Source: Zwartia sp.
Lineage (GTDB): Bacteria > Pseudomonadota > Gammaproteobacteria > Burkholderiales > Burkholderiaceae_B
Assembly: GCA_030653405.1 (NCBI GenBank)
Contig: JAURZO010000140.1
Span: 1-20,933 of the forward strand
DNA: 20,933 nt
Direction: 5' to 3'
In this document: positions 7,568-15,205 of the stretch, one piece after another
Layout: every line of letters starts with the position of its first letter
How positions within the stretch are numbered: position 1 is the stretch's first letter
Position numbers and translations under genes: made by a program
The notes under the pieces: generated by a model
Seen by the model: the letters and a program-made list of their open reading frames with translations, nothing else
What the model was told of the DNA's origin: nothing
Database searches by the model: none

Positions 7568-8704
7568 CTAGTCGACTTCGGGCTGGTAGTGACTAATACT
7601 CATGAGGATTCCGCACGCAATACCAATTGTCAGCAGCGCTGTCCCGCCATAACTCAACAATGGCAGGGGCACCCCAACAACTGGCAACAAACCGGTCACC
7701 ATTCCGATATTGACAAAAACATAGATAAATAAAACCATCGAAAGCGCACCGGCCAATAGGCGACTCGCATGCGTCGGCGCTCGCATAGCAATCGCGAGGC
7801 CTCTGAAGATCAGTAACAAGTAAAGTATCAATAATGTCACGCCGCCATAGAGACCAAACTCCTCGGCGAACACAGCAAAAATGAAATCTGTCGTGCGCTC
7901 TGGAATGAAGTCTAAGTGCGTCTGGGTGCCGCTCATATAGCCTTTGCCATAGACGCCACCTGAGCCCACTGCGATGGTCGATTGAATCGTATGAAAACCC
8001 TTTCCAAGTGGATCGTTGGTTGGGTCGAGCAAGGTGCATACCCGATTCTTTTGATAGGTGTGCAACACAACCCAGTCTGTTTCCTCTTGGCACAACTCAT
8101 CCTGATAAACAACAATGCCGCCAATACCCACTAACACTGAGATCAAGATCGGCACGAGAAGCTTGAAAGATAAGCCCGCAAAATAAATCACGCAGAACCC
8201 CGCGCCGAAAACAAGAAGGGCCGTGCCCAAGTCAGGCTGCAAGACAATCAATATGAACGGTGCGGCAAGCAAAGCGCCTGCGACAAAAAAATCATAAAAC
8301 TTCAGCGTGCTTTCACGCTTGTGAAAGTACCAAGCCAACATTAACGGCAAAGCGATTTTCATCATCTCGGAGGGTTGGATTCTGGCAAAACCCAGATTGA
8401 GCCAGCGGGTCGCACCCTTGCTGGTCGAACCAAAGAACTCAACGCCTAGGAGTAACACCACACCCAAAATATAAAAAGGCAAGGCGACTCTCAAAATATA
8501 TTGAAAAGGCACCATCGCGACCACCCACATGACGCCAAAGGCAATCAGGGAATTGCGCATATGATCTGCATAGCGCCAGTCTGTGCCGCCTACTGCGGAG
8601 TGCATGACGAGAAGGCCTGTCGCGCCTAAAAGTAACAACACGATCATGAGCGGCCAATCAAAGGCCGTGACACCTCTCAGTATGAATTTGAATATTAGTT
8701 TCAT
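7568..8704 (-). CDS. rodA: Rod-shape peptidoglycan glycosyltransferase RodA
   Basis: RodA is the SEDS-family glycosyltransferase that polymerises lipid II during cell elongation and works with PBP2. It has 378 residues and about ten membrane segments. Conserved marks are GATRWLNLGFARIQPSE (97-113), QPDLGTALLV (156-165), LLDPTNDPLGKGFHTIQS (~225-242), the putative catalytic Asp273 in PERTTDFIFAV, and the C-terminal VGVPLPLLSYGG. The loop before YQKNRV contains two cysteines (205 and 223), discussed as a finding. The start overlaps the mrdA stop as ATGA, so translation is coupled. It is last in the elongation operon and converges on mutY. Confidence 0.95.
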   Translation of the reverse strand: MKLIFKFILRGVTAFDWPLMIVLLLLGATGLLVMHSAVGGTDWRYADHMRNSLIAFGVMWVVAMVPFQYILRVALPFYILGVVLLLGVEFFGSTSKGATRWLNLGFARIQPSEMMKIALPLMLAWYFHKRESTLKFYDFFVAGALLAAPFILIVLQPDLGTALLVFGAGFCVIYFAGLSFKLLVPILISVLVGIGGIVVYQDELCQEETDWVVLHTYQKNRVCTLLDPTNDPLGKGFHTIQSTIAVGSGGVYGKGYMSGTQTHLDFIPERTTDFIFAVFAEEFGLYGGVTLLILYLLLIFRGLAIAMRAPTHASRLLAGALSMVLFIYVFVNIGMVTGLLPVVGVPLPLLSYGGTALLTIGIACGILMSISHYQPEVD

Positions 8705-10569
8705 CGGCTCGCCTGGGGTCCCTTGGGCGTGTGCAGCAACCAGGCATCAAAGACCTTGCGCGCGATAGGCGCTGCGACACTACCACCCCAACCCGCATTT
8801 TCAACTAACACTGCGATCGCGATCTTAGGGTCTTTGACGGGCGCGAATGCCATAAACAACGCATGATCTCGCAGACGTTCGTCAATTGCACTACTTTGGT
8901 ATTTGCCCCCTTTCAAACTGTACACCTGTGCGGTGCCTGTTTTGCCCGCGGTTTGGTAGGGCGCGCCAACAAAAGCCTGGCGGGCCGTACCAGAGACCGT
9001 CACTTCGGCTAACGCGCGTTTGATCGCCTGAATATTTTCTGGCTTTAAGGGTATACGGTGTGAGGCCTCTGCGACGGTCAGTCGCTCCTCACCAGAAGTC
9101 GGATTTTTAATCGCACGCACCAGATGGGGCTGCATATATGTCCCATCGTTCGCCAACACAGCCGTTGCTTGTGCCAACTGCATCAATGTGAATGCGTTAT
9201 AACCCTGTCCAACCGCCACCGATATCGTCTCACCAGCATACCAGCGCTGTTGTTCGCGTTTTTTGTATGCATTGCGTTTCCACTCTGTTGAGGGCAACAC
9301 ACCGCGACGCTCACCCTCGATGTCAATGCCTGTGATCTGTCCAAAGCCAAATGGCTTCATAAAATCATGCAAGGCATTGACGCCAATCTCAGGCGCAAGT
9401 GAATAAAAATAGGTATCGGAAGACACAACTAACGCCTGATGCATGTCGATCGAACCAAATGCCGCTGACCCCGCATTACGGAATCTCTGGCCTCCAAACT
9501 CAAAATAACCAGGGTCGCTAATACGGTCTGAGGCGCGACGTTTGTTGAGCTCTAGGGCGGCAAGCGCGACAAAAGGCTTGTAGGTCGAGCCAATCGGATA
9601 TGTGCCATAAACGGGACGGTTAATCAGGGGGTGATCAGGCGACTCGTTCAGGCGACGCCAACTTTCCACATCGATCCCATCGATAAATAAATTTGGATCG
9701 TAAGAAGGCTGTGACACAAACGCCAACACATCTCCGGTGGAAGGCTCAATCGCGACCAACGCACCGCGTTGATCCTTGAAAGCAGCCTCAGCGATGCGCT
9801 GCAGATCCATATCAATCGACAAGACAAGGTTAGAGCCCGGCGTCGGATCGACCTTGCGCAAACGACGCACGGGTTTACCGCGTGCGGTGACCTCGACTTC
9901 TTCAAAGCCCGTTTTGCCATGCAATGCTGCTTCGTAGGTTTTTTCGATGCCCTTCTTGCCAATGATATCGGTGCCCCGATAGTTACCCAGCTCTCTCTTT
10001 TCCTCGAGAGTCGCCACATCAGTTTCGGAAATCCGTCCGACATAACCCACAACGTGACCCGCCGCTTTGCCCTGCGGATACTCTCGCACCCAACGTGCCC
10101 GTAAATCCACCCCAGGGAAACGCAACGAGTGTGCAGAGAACCAAGCTGCTTCAGTCTCATTCAAGTTATTACGCAAAACAATATTGGCGTATCGCCCTGA
10201 CTCACTGACTCTGCGCTTGAAACGGCGTTGGTCGGCACTACTGACATAGACAACAGGGGTCAGTCTATTAAGAAGCTCATCGATATTGCCTGCCCGACCG
10301 GGTACGACCTCAAGCGTAAAGCTCAGGTAATTGCGAGCGAGCACCTCCCCATTCCGATCAACGATATCGCCACGACGGGGAGGAATGGGCAAGACAGCAA
10401 TCCGGTTATTGTCCGCACGCGCAGCCAAGCTTTCGTGGCGCTCAACCTGCAAGACCCAAAATCGCCAGCCTAACAAGGAAAAACATGCGACCGCAAAGGC
10501 GCCGGCAACCAGCACTCTGACGAGAAAGCGTCTCTTTTGCTGCTGATCTGCTTGTTTAAAATCAAACAT
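8701..10569 (-). CDS. mrdA: Penicillin-binding protein 2, elongation-specific transpeptidase
   Basis: PBP2 crosslinks peptidoglycan during rod elongation and pairs with RodA, MreC and MreD. It has 622 residues, near the family's ~630. A single membrane anchor lies at about 17-38. The pedestal region includes RRGDIVDRNGEVLARN (65-80). Transpeptidase motifs are all present: S328-T-Y-K331 with nucleophile Ser328, S383-S-D385, and K543-T-G-T546. The C-terminus PIARKVFDAWLL is typical. The gene begins 12 bases after mreD and overlaps rodA by 4 bases. It is a target of beta-lactams such as mecillinam (family knowledge). Confidence 0.95.
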   Translation of the reverse strand: MFDFKQADQQQKRRFLVRVLVAGAFAVACFSLLGWRFWVLQVERHESLAARADNNRIAVLPIPPRRGDIVDRNGEVLARNYLSFTLEVVPGRAGNIDELLNRLTPVVYVSSADQRRFKRRVSESGRYANIVLRNNLNETEAAWFSAHSLRFPGVDLRARWVREYPQGKAAGHVVGYVGRISETDVATLEEKRELGNYRGTDIIGKKGIEKTYEAALHGKTGFEEVEVTARGKPVRRLRKVDPTPGSNLVLSIDMDLQRIAEAAFKDQRGALVAIEPSTGDVLAFVSQPSYDPNLFIDGIDVESWRRLNESPDHPLINRPVYGTYPIGSTYKPFVALAALELNKRRASDRISDPGYFEFGGQRFRNAGSAAFGSIDMHQALVVSSDTYFYSLAPEIGVNALHDFMKPFGFGQITGIDIEGERRGVLPSTEWKRNAYKKREQQRWYAGETISVAVGQGYNAFTLMQLAQATAVLANDGTYMQPHLVRAIKNPTSGEERLTVAEASHRIPLKPENIQAIKRALAEVTVSGTARQAFVGAPYQTAGKTGTAQVYSLKGGKYQSSAIDERLRDHALFMAFAPVKDPKIAIAVLVENAGWGGSVAAPIARKVFDAWLLHTPKGPQASR

Positions 10570-10581
10570 GTGTCATCGGAC

Positions 10582-11166
10582 TCAGGTCGAGCCGGACTCG
10601 GCATCGTCCAAGCGATGCTGAGGCAACAAAAGCAACCATCCCACTAAGGGCCACAAAGCCACTGTCAGTAGCGCACTAAACAGCCAAGACCATCCCGGCC
10701 ATGCGCTGACAAGGAACGAGCCAATCAGAACCGTCACAAACTTGGCGCCAACAAAAATAGGCAGCAGATGAAGAGCTTGTTGAAACAAATCAAAACGCAG
10801 CACTCTGCGTTGCATCGCCTGAGCACCATACACAGTGAGCGTGTACATGAGTGCCTGAAGCCCAAGAGGCCCAACATCATGGACATCCAGCGTCAGACCG
10901 AACAAAAAGGCAACCACCATACCGATGCGCCGCGAGTCATGCAAAGACCAGAAGGTGATGACGAGTAACAGCACCTCAGGCGCGGCATGCCAGACACGCC
11001 AAGGCAGCAGTGAGAGAATCCAAACAGTCAACAGCGTCGCCCAGACATAGCCGGCACCCATCGTATTTTCGAGAGACTCGGGCCCGACAGCATGCGCCAT
11101 CGGCATCGGTGGCCTTTTTAGTCGTGGTTTCATCCCCACGCGTTCATTTGATCTTGTCTGTCGCAT
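10582..11166 (-). CDS. mreD: Rod shape-determining membrane protein MreD
   Basis: MreD is a small integral membrane protein of the elongasome that contacts MreC and RodA/PBP2. The predicted product has 194 residues with about five to six hydrophobic segments. The FLFGLTLDVHDVGPLGLQAL stretch matches the conserved GLxxDV...LG region of the family. Three in-frame starts are plausible. The ATG at 11166 has AAGGA 8 bases upstream but overlaps mreC by 23 bases. The ATG at 11133 gives 183 residues just after the mreC stop, without a good site. The ATG at 11106 (MPMAHAV) has AAGG 6 bases upstream. I list the longest because of its site. The product would be identical apart from the hydrophilic N-terminus. 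Confidence 0.85.
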   Translation of the reverse strand: MRQTRSNERVGMKPRLKRPPMPMAHAVGPESLENTMGAGYVWATLLTVWILSLLPWRVWHAAPEVLLLVITFWSLHDSRRIGMVVAFLFGLTLDVHDVGPLGLQALMYTLTVYGAQAMQRRVLRFDLFQQALHLLPIFVGAKFVTVLIGSFLVSAWPGWSWLFSALLTVALWPLVGWLLLLPQHRLDDAESGST

Positions 11167-12061
11167 CCAAGGGATCCTTAGCTAGTGCAGCGGCAGCTGG
11201 AGTGAACAACGTTAAACCATCTCCAACTGGGACTTGTAAGACAAGAAAATGTCTGTGACGTTCCGGATGTGATGAAGGTTTTGCTTCTGCGCGCGCAAAA
11301 CCCGATGCTGGACTCCGCTCAACATGGTCGATGCGTCCAACGGAGAGTCCGGCAGGAAATACGCCCCCAACCCCACTCGTGACCAGTTCGTCACCTTCTC
11401 GCAAATCCGCATCCGAAGAGAAATACCGTACCTCGACCTTGCCAGGTACGCTGGAACCAAAGGCGATCAACCGCAAACCATTGCGTAGCACTTGAACAGG
11501 TATGGAGACAATTTCATCAGTCAGCATCGCGGCCTCAGAAGACATCGGTGTCACGCGTGTGATCTGACCTACCACGCCACTCTCGTCAATGACAGGCATG
11601 CCTTGCGCGATGCCTGCTCGACTGCCTTTGTTAAACACAATTCGCCTGGTGAAGGCATTCACTGGCTCATAGAGCACCTCGACCACAACGGTCGGGCGAT
11701 CGACAGCGGTATCCAGAACGCCTAACAAGCGCCTGAGTTGGGTATTTTCCGCAGAAAGCAGTGCGGCATTCGTAGACACTTGAGCGAGCGCAATCCGTTG
11801 ACGTTGCAGTGCTTCATTTTCCGACTTGATCAATGCGGCAGCATTCAACCATTCATCGAAGGTCGTCAGCAGGTCTCGTGGAAATAAAACAAGCCTCTGA
11901 AAAGGATAGAGTGCCGTCGACATCGTCTGACGGACAGGATTCGTCCTGCTCCACGTCGCGTCTGTAAATATCAAGACGATCGAAAACAGAACCAGCAGTG
12001 TGAGAATGACTTCGGCTGCGGGACCGCGCCGAAAAAGTCGCAGGGTGACGTGTCGTTGCAT
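11144..12061 (-). CDS. mreC: Rod shape-determining protein MreC
   Basis: MreC is a bitopic inner-membrane protein whose periplasmic domain links MreB and MreD to PBP2 and RodA. It has 305 residues. The short cytoplasmic start carries LRLFRRGP, a pattern shared with other betaproteobacterial MreC proteins. One membrane segment spans about 17-34. A coiled coil follows around 65-115 (ALIKSENEALQRQR, LLSAENTQLRRLLGV). Two beta-barrel domains then carry conserved landmarks: NKGSRAGIAQGMPVI, GVVGQITRVTP and GLRLIAFGSS. The ATG at 12061 is the only reasonable start because an in-frame TGA lies three codons upstream. The ribosome site is weak (GAG). A 107-base gap separates it from mreB. Confidence 0.93.
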   Translation of the reverse strand: MQRHVTLRLFRRGPAAEVILTLLVLFSIVLIFTDATWSRTNPVRQTMSTALYPFQRLVLFPRDLLTTFDEWLNAAALIKSENEALQRQRIALAQVSTNAALLSAENTQLRRLLGVLDTAVDRPTVVVEVLYEPVNAFTRRIVFNKGSRAGIAQGMPVIDESGVVGQITRVTPMSSEAAMLTDEIVSIPVQVLRNGLRLIAFGSSVPGKVEVRYFSSDADLREGDELVTSGVGGVFPAGLSVGRIDHVERSPASGFARAEAKPSSHPERHRHFLVLQVPVGDGLTLFTPAAAALAKDPLDATDKIK

Positions 12062-12168
12062 CTGAGCTCAATACCAAGCCACCCGGCCTATTTGTGCACC
12101 AATCATCAAACGTTGATGGCGATGTACGGACAGTGAAAACCATCCGAAACAAACAAGAGCCAGGCCAA

Positions 12169-13212
12169 CTAGTCGTTAATAAAGATTGCACCTAATTTCT
12201 CAAGGTGCTCCAGCGCATCGCCGCAACCGCGCACGACACACGTCAAAGGGTCTTCAGCAACAATCACCGGCAAACCTGTTTCCTCTTGAAGCAAGCGATC
12301 CAAATCTCGCAGCAACGCACCACCGCCGGTCAAGGAGATCCCTTTGTCGGTAATGTCAGCTCCAAGCTCTGGAGGGGTATTTTCCAAAGCAATTTTGACG
12401 GCGGAAACGATTTGGTTCAATGGGTCTGTCAGCGACTCAAGGATCTCATTGGAGGAAACCGTGAAGCTGCGAGGCACACCCTCGGCGAGGTTGCGACCTT
12501 TGACTTCGATTTCGCGCACTTCTGAGCCCGGAAAAGCCGAACCAATTTCTTTCTTGATGAGCTCTGCTGTGGGCTCGCCAATCAACATGCCGTAATTACG
12601 ACGGATGTAATTCACGATGGCCTCGTCAAACTTATCGCCACCGACCCGCACAGAGCCTTTGTAAACCATGCCGCCGAGGGAAAACACGGCGACTGCGGTT
12701 GTGCCACCACCGAAAACAACCACCATCGAGCCGCTGGCGTCCGAGACATTCAGACCCGCCCCGATCGCCGCAGCCATCGGCTCCTCAATCAGATAAACGC
12801 GGCTTGCACCGGCACCCAACGCGGACTCCCGAATTGCGCGGCGCTCAACTTGTGTCGAACCGCAGGGTACGCACACAATAATCCGCGGGCTTGGCGCAAA
12901 AATATTGCGCGGGTGCACCATACGGATAAATTGCTTGAGCATTTGCTCAGTCACTGTGAAGTCAGCAATCACGCCGTCTTTCATTGGACGGATCGCCTCG
13001 ATATTGCCGGGTACGCGACCCAGCATCTGCTTGGCTTCACGGCCAACGGCTTGAATGATTTTCTTGCCTCCGGGGCCACCATCGTGACGGATCGCAACCA
13101 CTGATGGCTCATCCAGCACAATGCCTTTGCCACGGACGTAAATAAGAGTGTTGGCGGTACCGAGATCGATCGCCATATCACTGGAGAAATAACTACGCAG
13201 GAATCCGAACAT
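12169..13212 (-). CDS. mreB: Rod shape-determining actin homologue MreB, with altered phosphate-2 loop
   Basis: MreB is the ATP-dependent bacterial actin that forms membrane-bound filaments and directs elongation. It has 347 residues, full length, with high apparent conservation throughout. Present are the N-terminal FGFLRSYFSSD membrane-binding start, phosphate-1 loop IDLGTANT (Asp16), IEEPMAAAIGAG with the catalytic-type Glu (143/144), and adenosine loop LTGGGALLRDLD. The phosphate-2 loop is abnormal. Family members read VVDIGGGTTEVAVIS, but here residues 164-178 read VVVFGGGTTAVAVFS. Asp166 is thus Val, 167 is Phe, 173 is Ala instead of Glu, and 177 is Phe. The Asp helps bind the Mg-nucleotide in actin-fold ATPases, so ATPase or polymerisation should be impaired if the sequence is right. 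No frameshift is involved. The gene leads the operon and diverges from gatC. Confidence 0.93.
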   Translation of the reverse strand: MFGFLRSYFSSDMAIDLGTANTLIYVRGKGIVLDEPSVVAIRHDGGPGGKKIIQAVGREAKQMLGRVPGNIEAIRPMKDGVIADFTVTEQMLKQFIRMVHPRNIFAPSPRIIVCVPCGSTQVERRAIRESALGAGASRVYLIEEPMAAAIGAGLNVSDASGSMVVVFGGGTTAVAVFSLGGMVYKGSVRVGGDKFDEAIVNYIRRNYGMLIGEPTAELIKKEIGSAFPGSEVREIEVKGRNLAEGVPRSFTVSSNEILESLTDPLNQIVSAVKIALENTPPELGADITDKGISLTGGGALLRDLDRLLQEETGLPVIVAEDPLTCVVRGCGDALEHLEKLGAIFIND

Positions 13213-13362
13213 GAGAGCCCAGCCAGAGAAAAAATTGATGCGCGCAACAAGCGGCGATTAGCCCTCCATCATAACTTATAATTCTTTAAGTCTCGGCAAA
13301 ATTTGCTCTCGTCAAGCTCGGGAAGTCACGAGCAGACCCCCTAAATGGATTAAATCTGTCCT
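13213..13362 (+). promoter_or_regulatory. Divergent mreB/gatC intergenic region with a TATAAT box
   Basis: This 150-base gap must hold the start signals of both the mre operon (minus) and gatCAB (plus). A perfect TATAAT is at 13277-13282 on the plus strand, but no acceptable -35 sits 15-19 bases before it. On the minus strand TATGAT at 13275-13270 is the best -10, with TTGCCG 20 bases upstream, a spacing that is too long. Neither mreB nor gatC has a strong ribosome site. I regard the exact promoters as unresolved. Confidence 0.4.
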
Positions 13363-13671
13363 ATGGCCCTCACAGACCAAGAAGTCGCCCGTATCGCCCG
13401 CCTCGCAAGGCTTCACCTCTCACCCGACCAGCTCAATCAGGCTCAAACGGACCTGAATAAGATCCTGTCCGTGATAGAGGCCCTTCAGTCGGTCGACACC
13501 ACTGGCGTAGAGCCTTTGGCGCATCCTTTGGCCGCGGTGTCAGACGTTCACTTGCGTCTACGGGACGATGTTGTGACTGAAATCACCTCGACAGAGCGCC
13601 GTGCCGCACTGATGGCAAACGCCCCTGGTGCCGCCAACGGCTTATTCCTGGTTCCAAAGGTAATTGAATAA
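13363..13671 (+). CDS. gatC: Asp/Glu-tRNA amidotransferase subunit C
   Basis: GatC is the small subunit that holds GatA and GatB together in the amidotransferase converting Glu-tRNA(Gln) to Gln-tRNA(Gln) and/or Asp-tRNA(Asn) to Asn-tRNA(Asn). It has 102 residues, typical for the family (~95-100). The start MALTDQEVARIARLARLHL is a conserved helix, VDTTGVEPLAHPL is the usual middle segment, and the end FLVPKVIE is characteristic. No clear ribosome site precedes the ATG. It is first in gatCAB, one base ahead of gatA. Confidence 0.95.
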   Translation: MALTDQEVARIARLARLHLSPDQLNQAQTDLNKILSVIEALQSVDTTGVEPLAHPLAAVSDVHLRLRDDVVTEITSTERRAALMANAPGAANGLFLVPKVIE

Positions 13672-13672
13672 G

Positions 13673-15205
13673 ATGTCGAATGCCCTTTTGCACTACCCAA
13701 ACATCACGGCGCTGAGCCAAGCGCTGGCCAGTCGAAAACTCAGCGCGACCGAGCTCGCGCAAGACTGCCTCGACCAAATCAAGCAGCAAGCCAGCCTGAA
13801 TGCCTTTATTCATGTCGATGCGGACCTGACCCTTGCCCAGGCGCGTGAAGCAGACGTCACACTGGCCGCTGGTCGGGGCAATATTCTGACCGGACTGCCC
13901 ATCGCTCACAAGGATCTCTTTGTTACCAAAGGCTGGCGCAGTACGGCAGCCAGCAATATGCTGCGCAACTACACCAGCCCTTTTGATGCAACCGTCGTCC
14001 ATCATTTGCGCGAGGCTGGCTGCGTCAGCCTGGGTAAACTCAACTGCGACGAATTCGCGATGGGTTCTGGCAACAAACACTCTGCGTTCGGACCGACTCA
14101 CAATCCGTGGGATCACAGCGTCGTGCCTGGCGGCTCTTCAGGTGCCTCCGCAGCGGCTGTCGCCGCAAAACTGGTGATTGCGGCGACCGGCACGGACACA
14201 GGCGGCTCGGTCCGCCAACCTGCCGCCTTATGCGGCGTGAGCGGCATCAAGCCCACTTATGGTGCAGTCTCTCGCTACGGCATGATCGCGTATGGTTCGA
14301 GCCTCGATCAAGCGGGCCCCCTGGCCAACAGCGCCCTGGATCTCGTAGATATGCTGGATGTCATGAGTGGCTTTGACAACAAAGACGCCACAAGCGCCGA
14401 ACACTGCAAAGGCGTACCCAATGCGCAAGGTCGTATTCGAGAGGAGTTTGATCGTGCGGCCACACACTTTAGTGGCGACCCCGCACAACCCCTCAAAGGC
14501 CTGCGTATTGGCGTACCAAAAGAGTTCTTTGGCGAGGGTCTATCGACCGACGTCGCCCAAGCGATTGAGCGCGCACTGGCACAGTTTCAAAAACTGGGCG
14601 CGCAGCGCGTGGACATCTCCCTGCCGCGCACACAGCTCTCGATCCCCGCGTATTACGTGATCGCCCCCGCAGAGGCCTCAAGCAACTTGTCGCGTTACGA
14701 CGGCGTACGCTACGGGCATCGGAGCGACGCTTATACAGACCTCGCCGATATGACGGGCCGATCTCGCGCGGAGGGCTTTGGGCCTGAAGTACAGCGCCGC
14801 ATTCTCATTGGCACCTACGTACTTTCGCACGGTTATTACGATGCGTATTATCTGCAAGCCCAACGCTTGCGCCGCATGATTGCTGACGACTTTCAATCAG
14901 CGTTTGCGCAACACTGCGATGTCATCATGGGTCCCGTGACCCCTACGGTTGCCCAACCAATACATCAGGATCAAAGCGATCCAACTGCCGATTGGCTCGC
15001 CGACATCTACACCCTCGGCCTAAATCTCGCCGGGCTTCCTGGCATGTCGATTCCCTGCGGCTTCGGCCCCGGCGTGTCTGGCAAGCTCCTGCCCATTGGG
15101 CTGCAAATCATCGGCAACTATTTCGATGAGGGACGGCTGCTCGCAGTCGCTCAACAATATCAGCAAGTTACGGATTGGCATCAACGCGTTGCGGGGCAAG
15201 CATAA
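13673..15205 (+). CDS. gatA: Asp/Glu-tRNA amidotransferase subunit A (amidase)
   Basis: GatA hydrolyses glutamine and passes ammonia to GatB. From the ATG at 13673 it has 510 residues. A TTG three codons upstream is also in frame but less likely. The amidase-signature catalytic triad is intact: Lys80 in IAHKDLF, cis-Ser155 in PGGSSGASA and nucleophile Ser179 in GTDTGGSVRQPA. GIKPTYGAVSRYGMIAYGSS and YVLSHGYYDAYY further down are standard for GatA rather than for other amidases. The TAA overlaps the gatB ATG by one base, so all three subunits are coupled. Confidence 0.96.
   Translation: MSNALLHYPNITALSQALASRKLSATELAQDCLDQIKQQASLNAFIHVDADLTLAQAREADVTLAAGRGNILTGLPIAHKDLFVTKGWRSTAASNMLRNYTSPFDATVVHHLREAGCVSLGKLNCDEFAMGSGNKHSAFGPTHNPWDHSVVPGGSSGASAAAVAAKLVIAATGTDTGGSVRQPAALCGVSGIKPTYGAVSRYGMIAYGSSLDQAGPLANSALDLVDMLDVMSGFDNKDATSAEHCKGVPNAQGRIREEFDRAATHFSGDPAQPLKGLRIGVPKEFFGEGLSTDVAQAIERALAQFQKLGAQRVDISLPRTQLSIPAYYVIAPAEASSNLSRYDGVRYGHRSDAYTDLADMTGRSRAEGFGPEVQRRILIGTYVLSHGYYDAYYLQAQRLRRMIADDFQSAFAQHCDVIMGPVTPTVAQPIHQDQSDPTADWLADIYTLGLNLAGLPGMSIPCGFGPGVSGKLLPIGLQIIGNYFDEGRLLAVAQQYQQVTDWHQRVAGQA

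Noticed and set aside
12682..12717. Adenine-biased changes in mreB as a diversity-generating retroelement variable repeat
   Set aside because: There is no reverse transcriptase gene, no template repeat elsewhere in the window, neighbouring adenines are unchanged, and mreB is not a plausible target. Only the adenine bias fits.
13225..13258. Attenuator or terminator in the mreB leader because of a T6 run on the minus strand
   Set aside because: The preceding pairing is only about three base pairs around a short loop, too weak for a terminator.
13583..14116. Long open frame on the minus strand (177 codons) opposite gatC/gatA
   Set aside because: A shadow of gatC and gatA coding. It spans the junction of two real genes with no start signals of its own.
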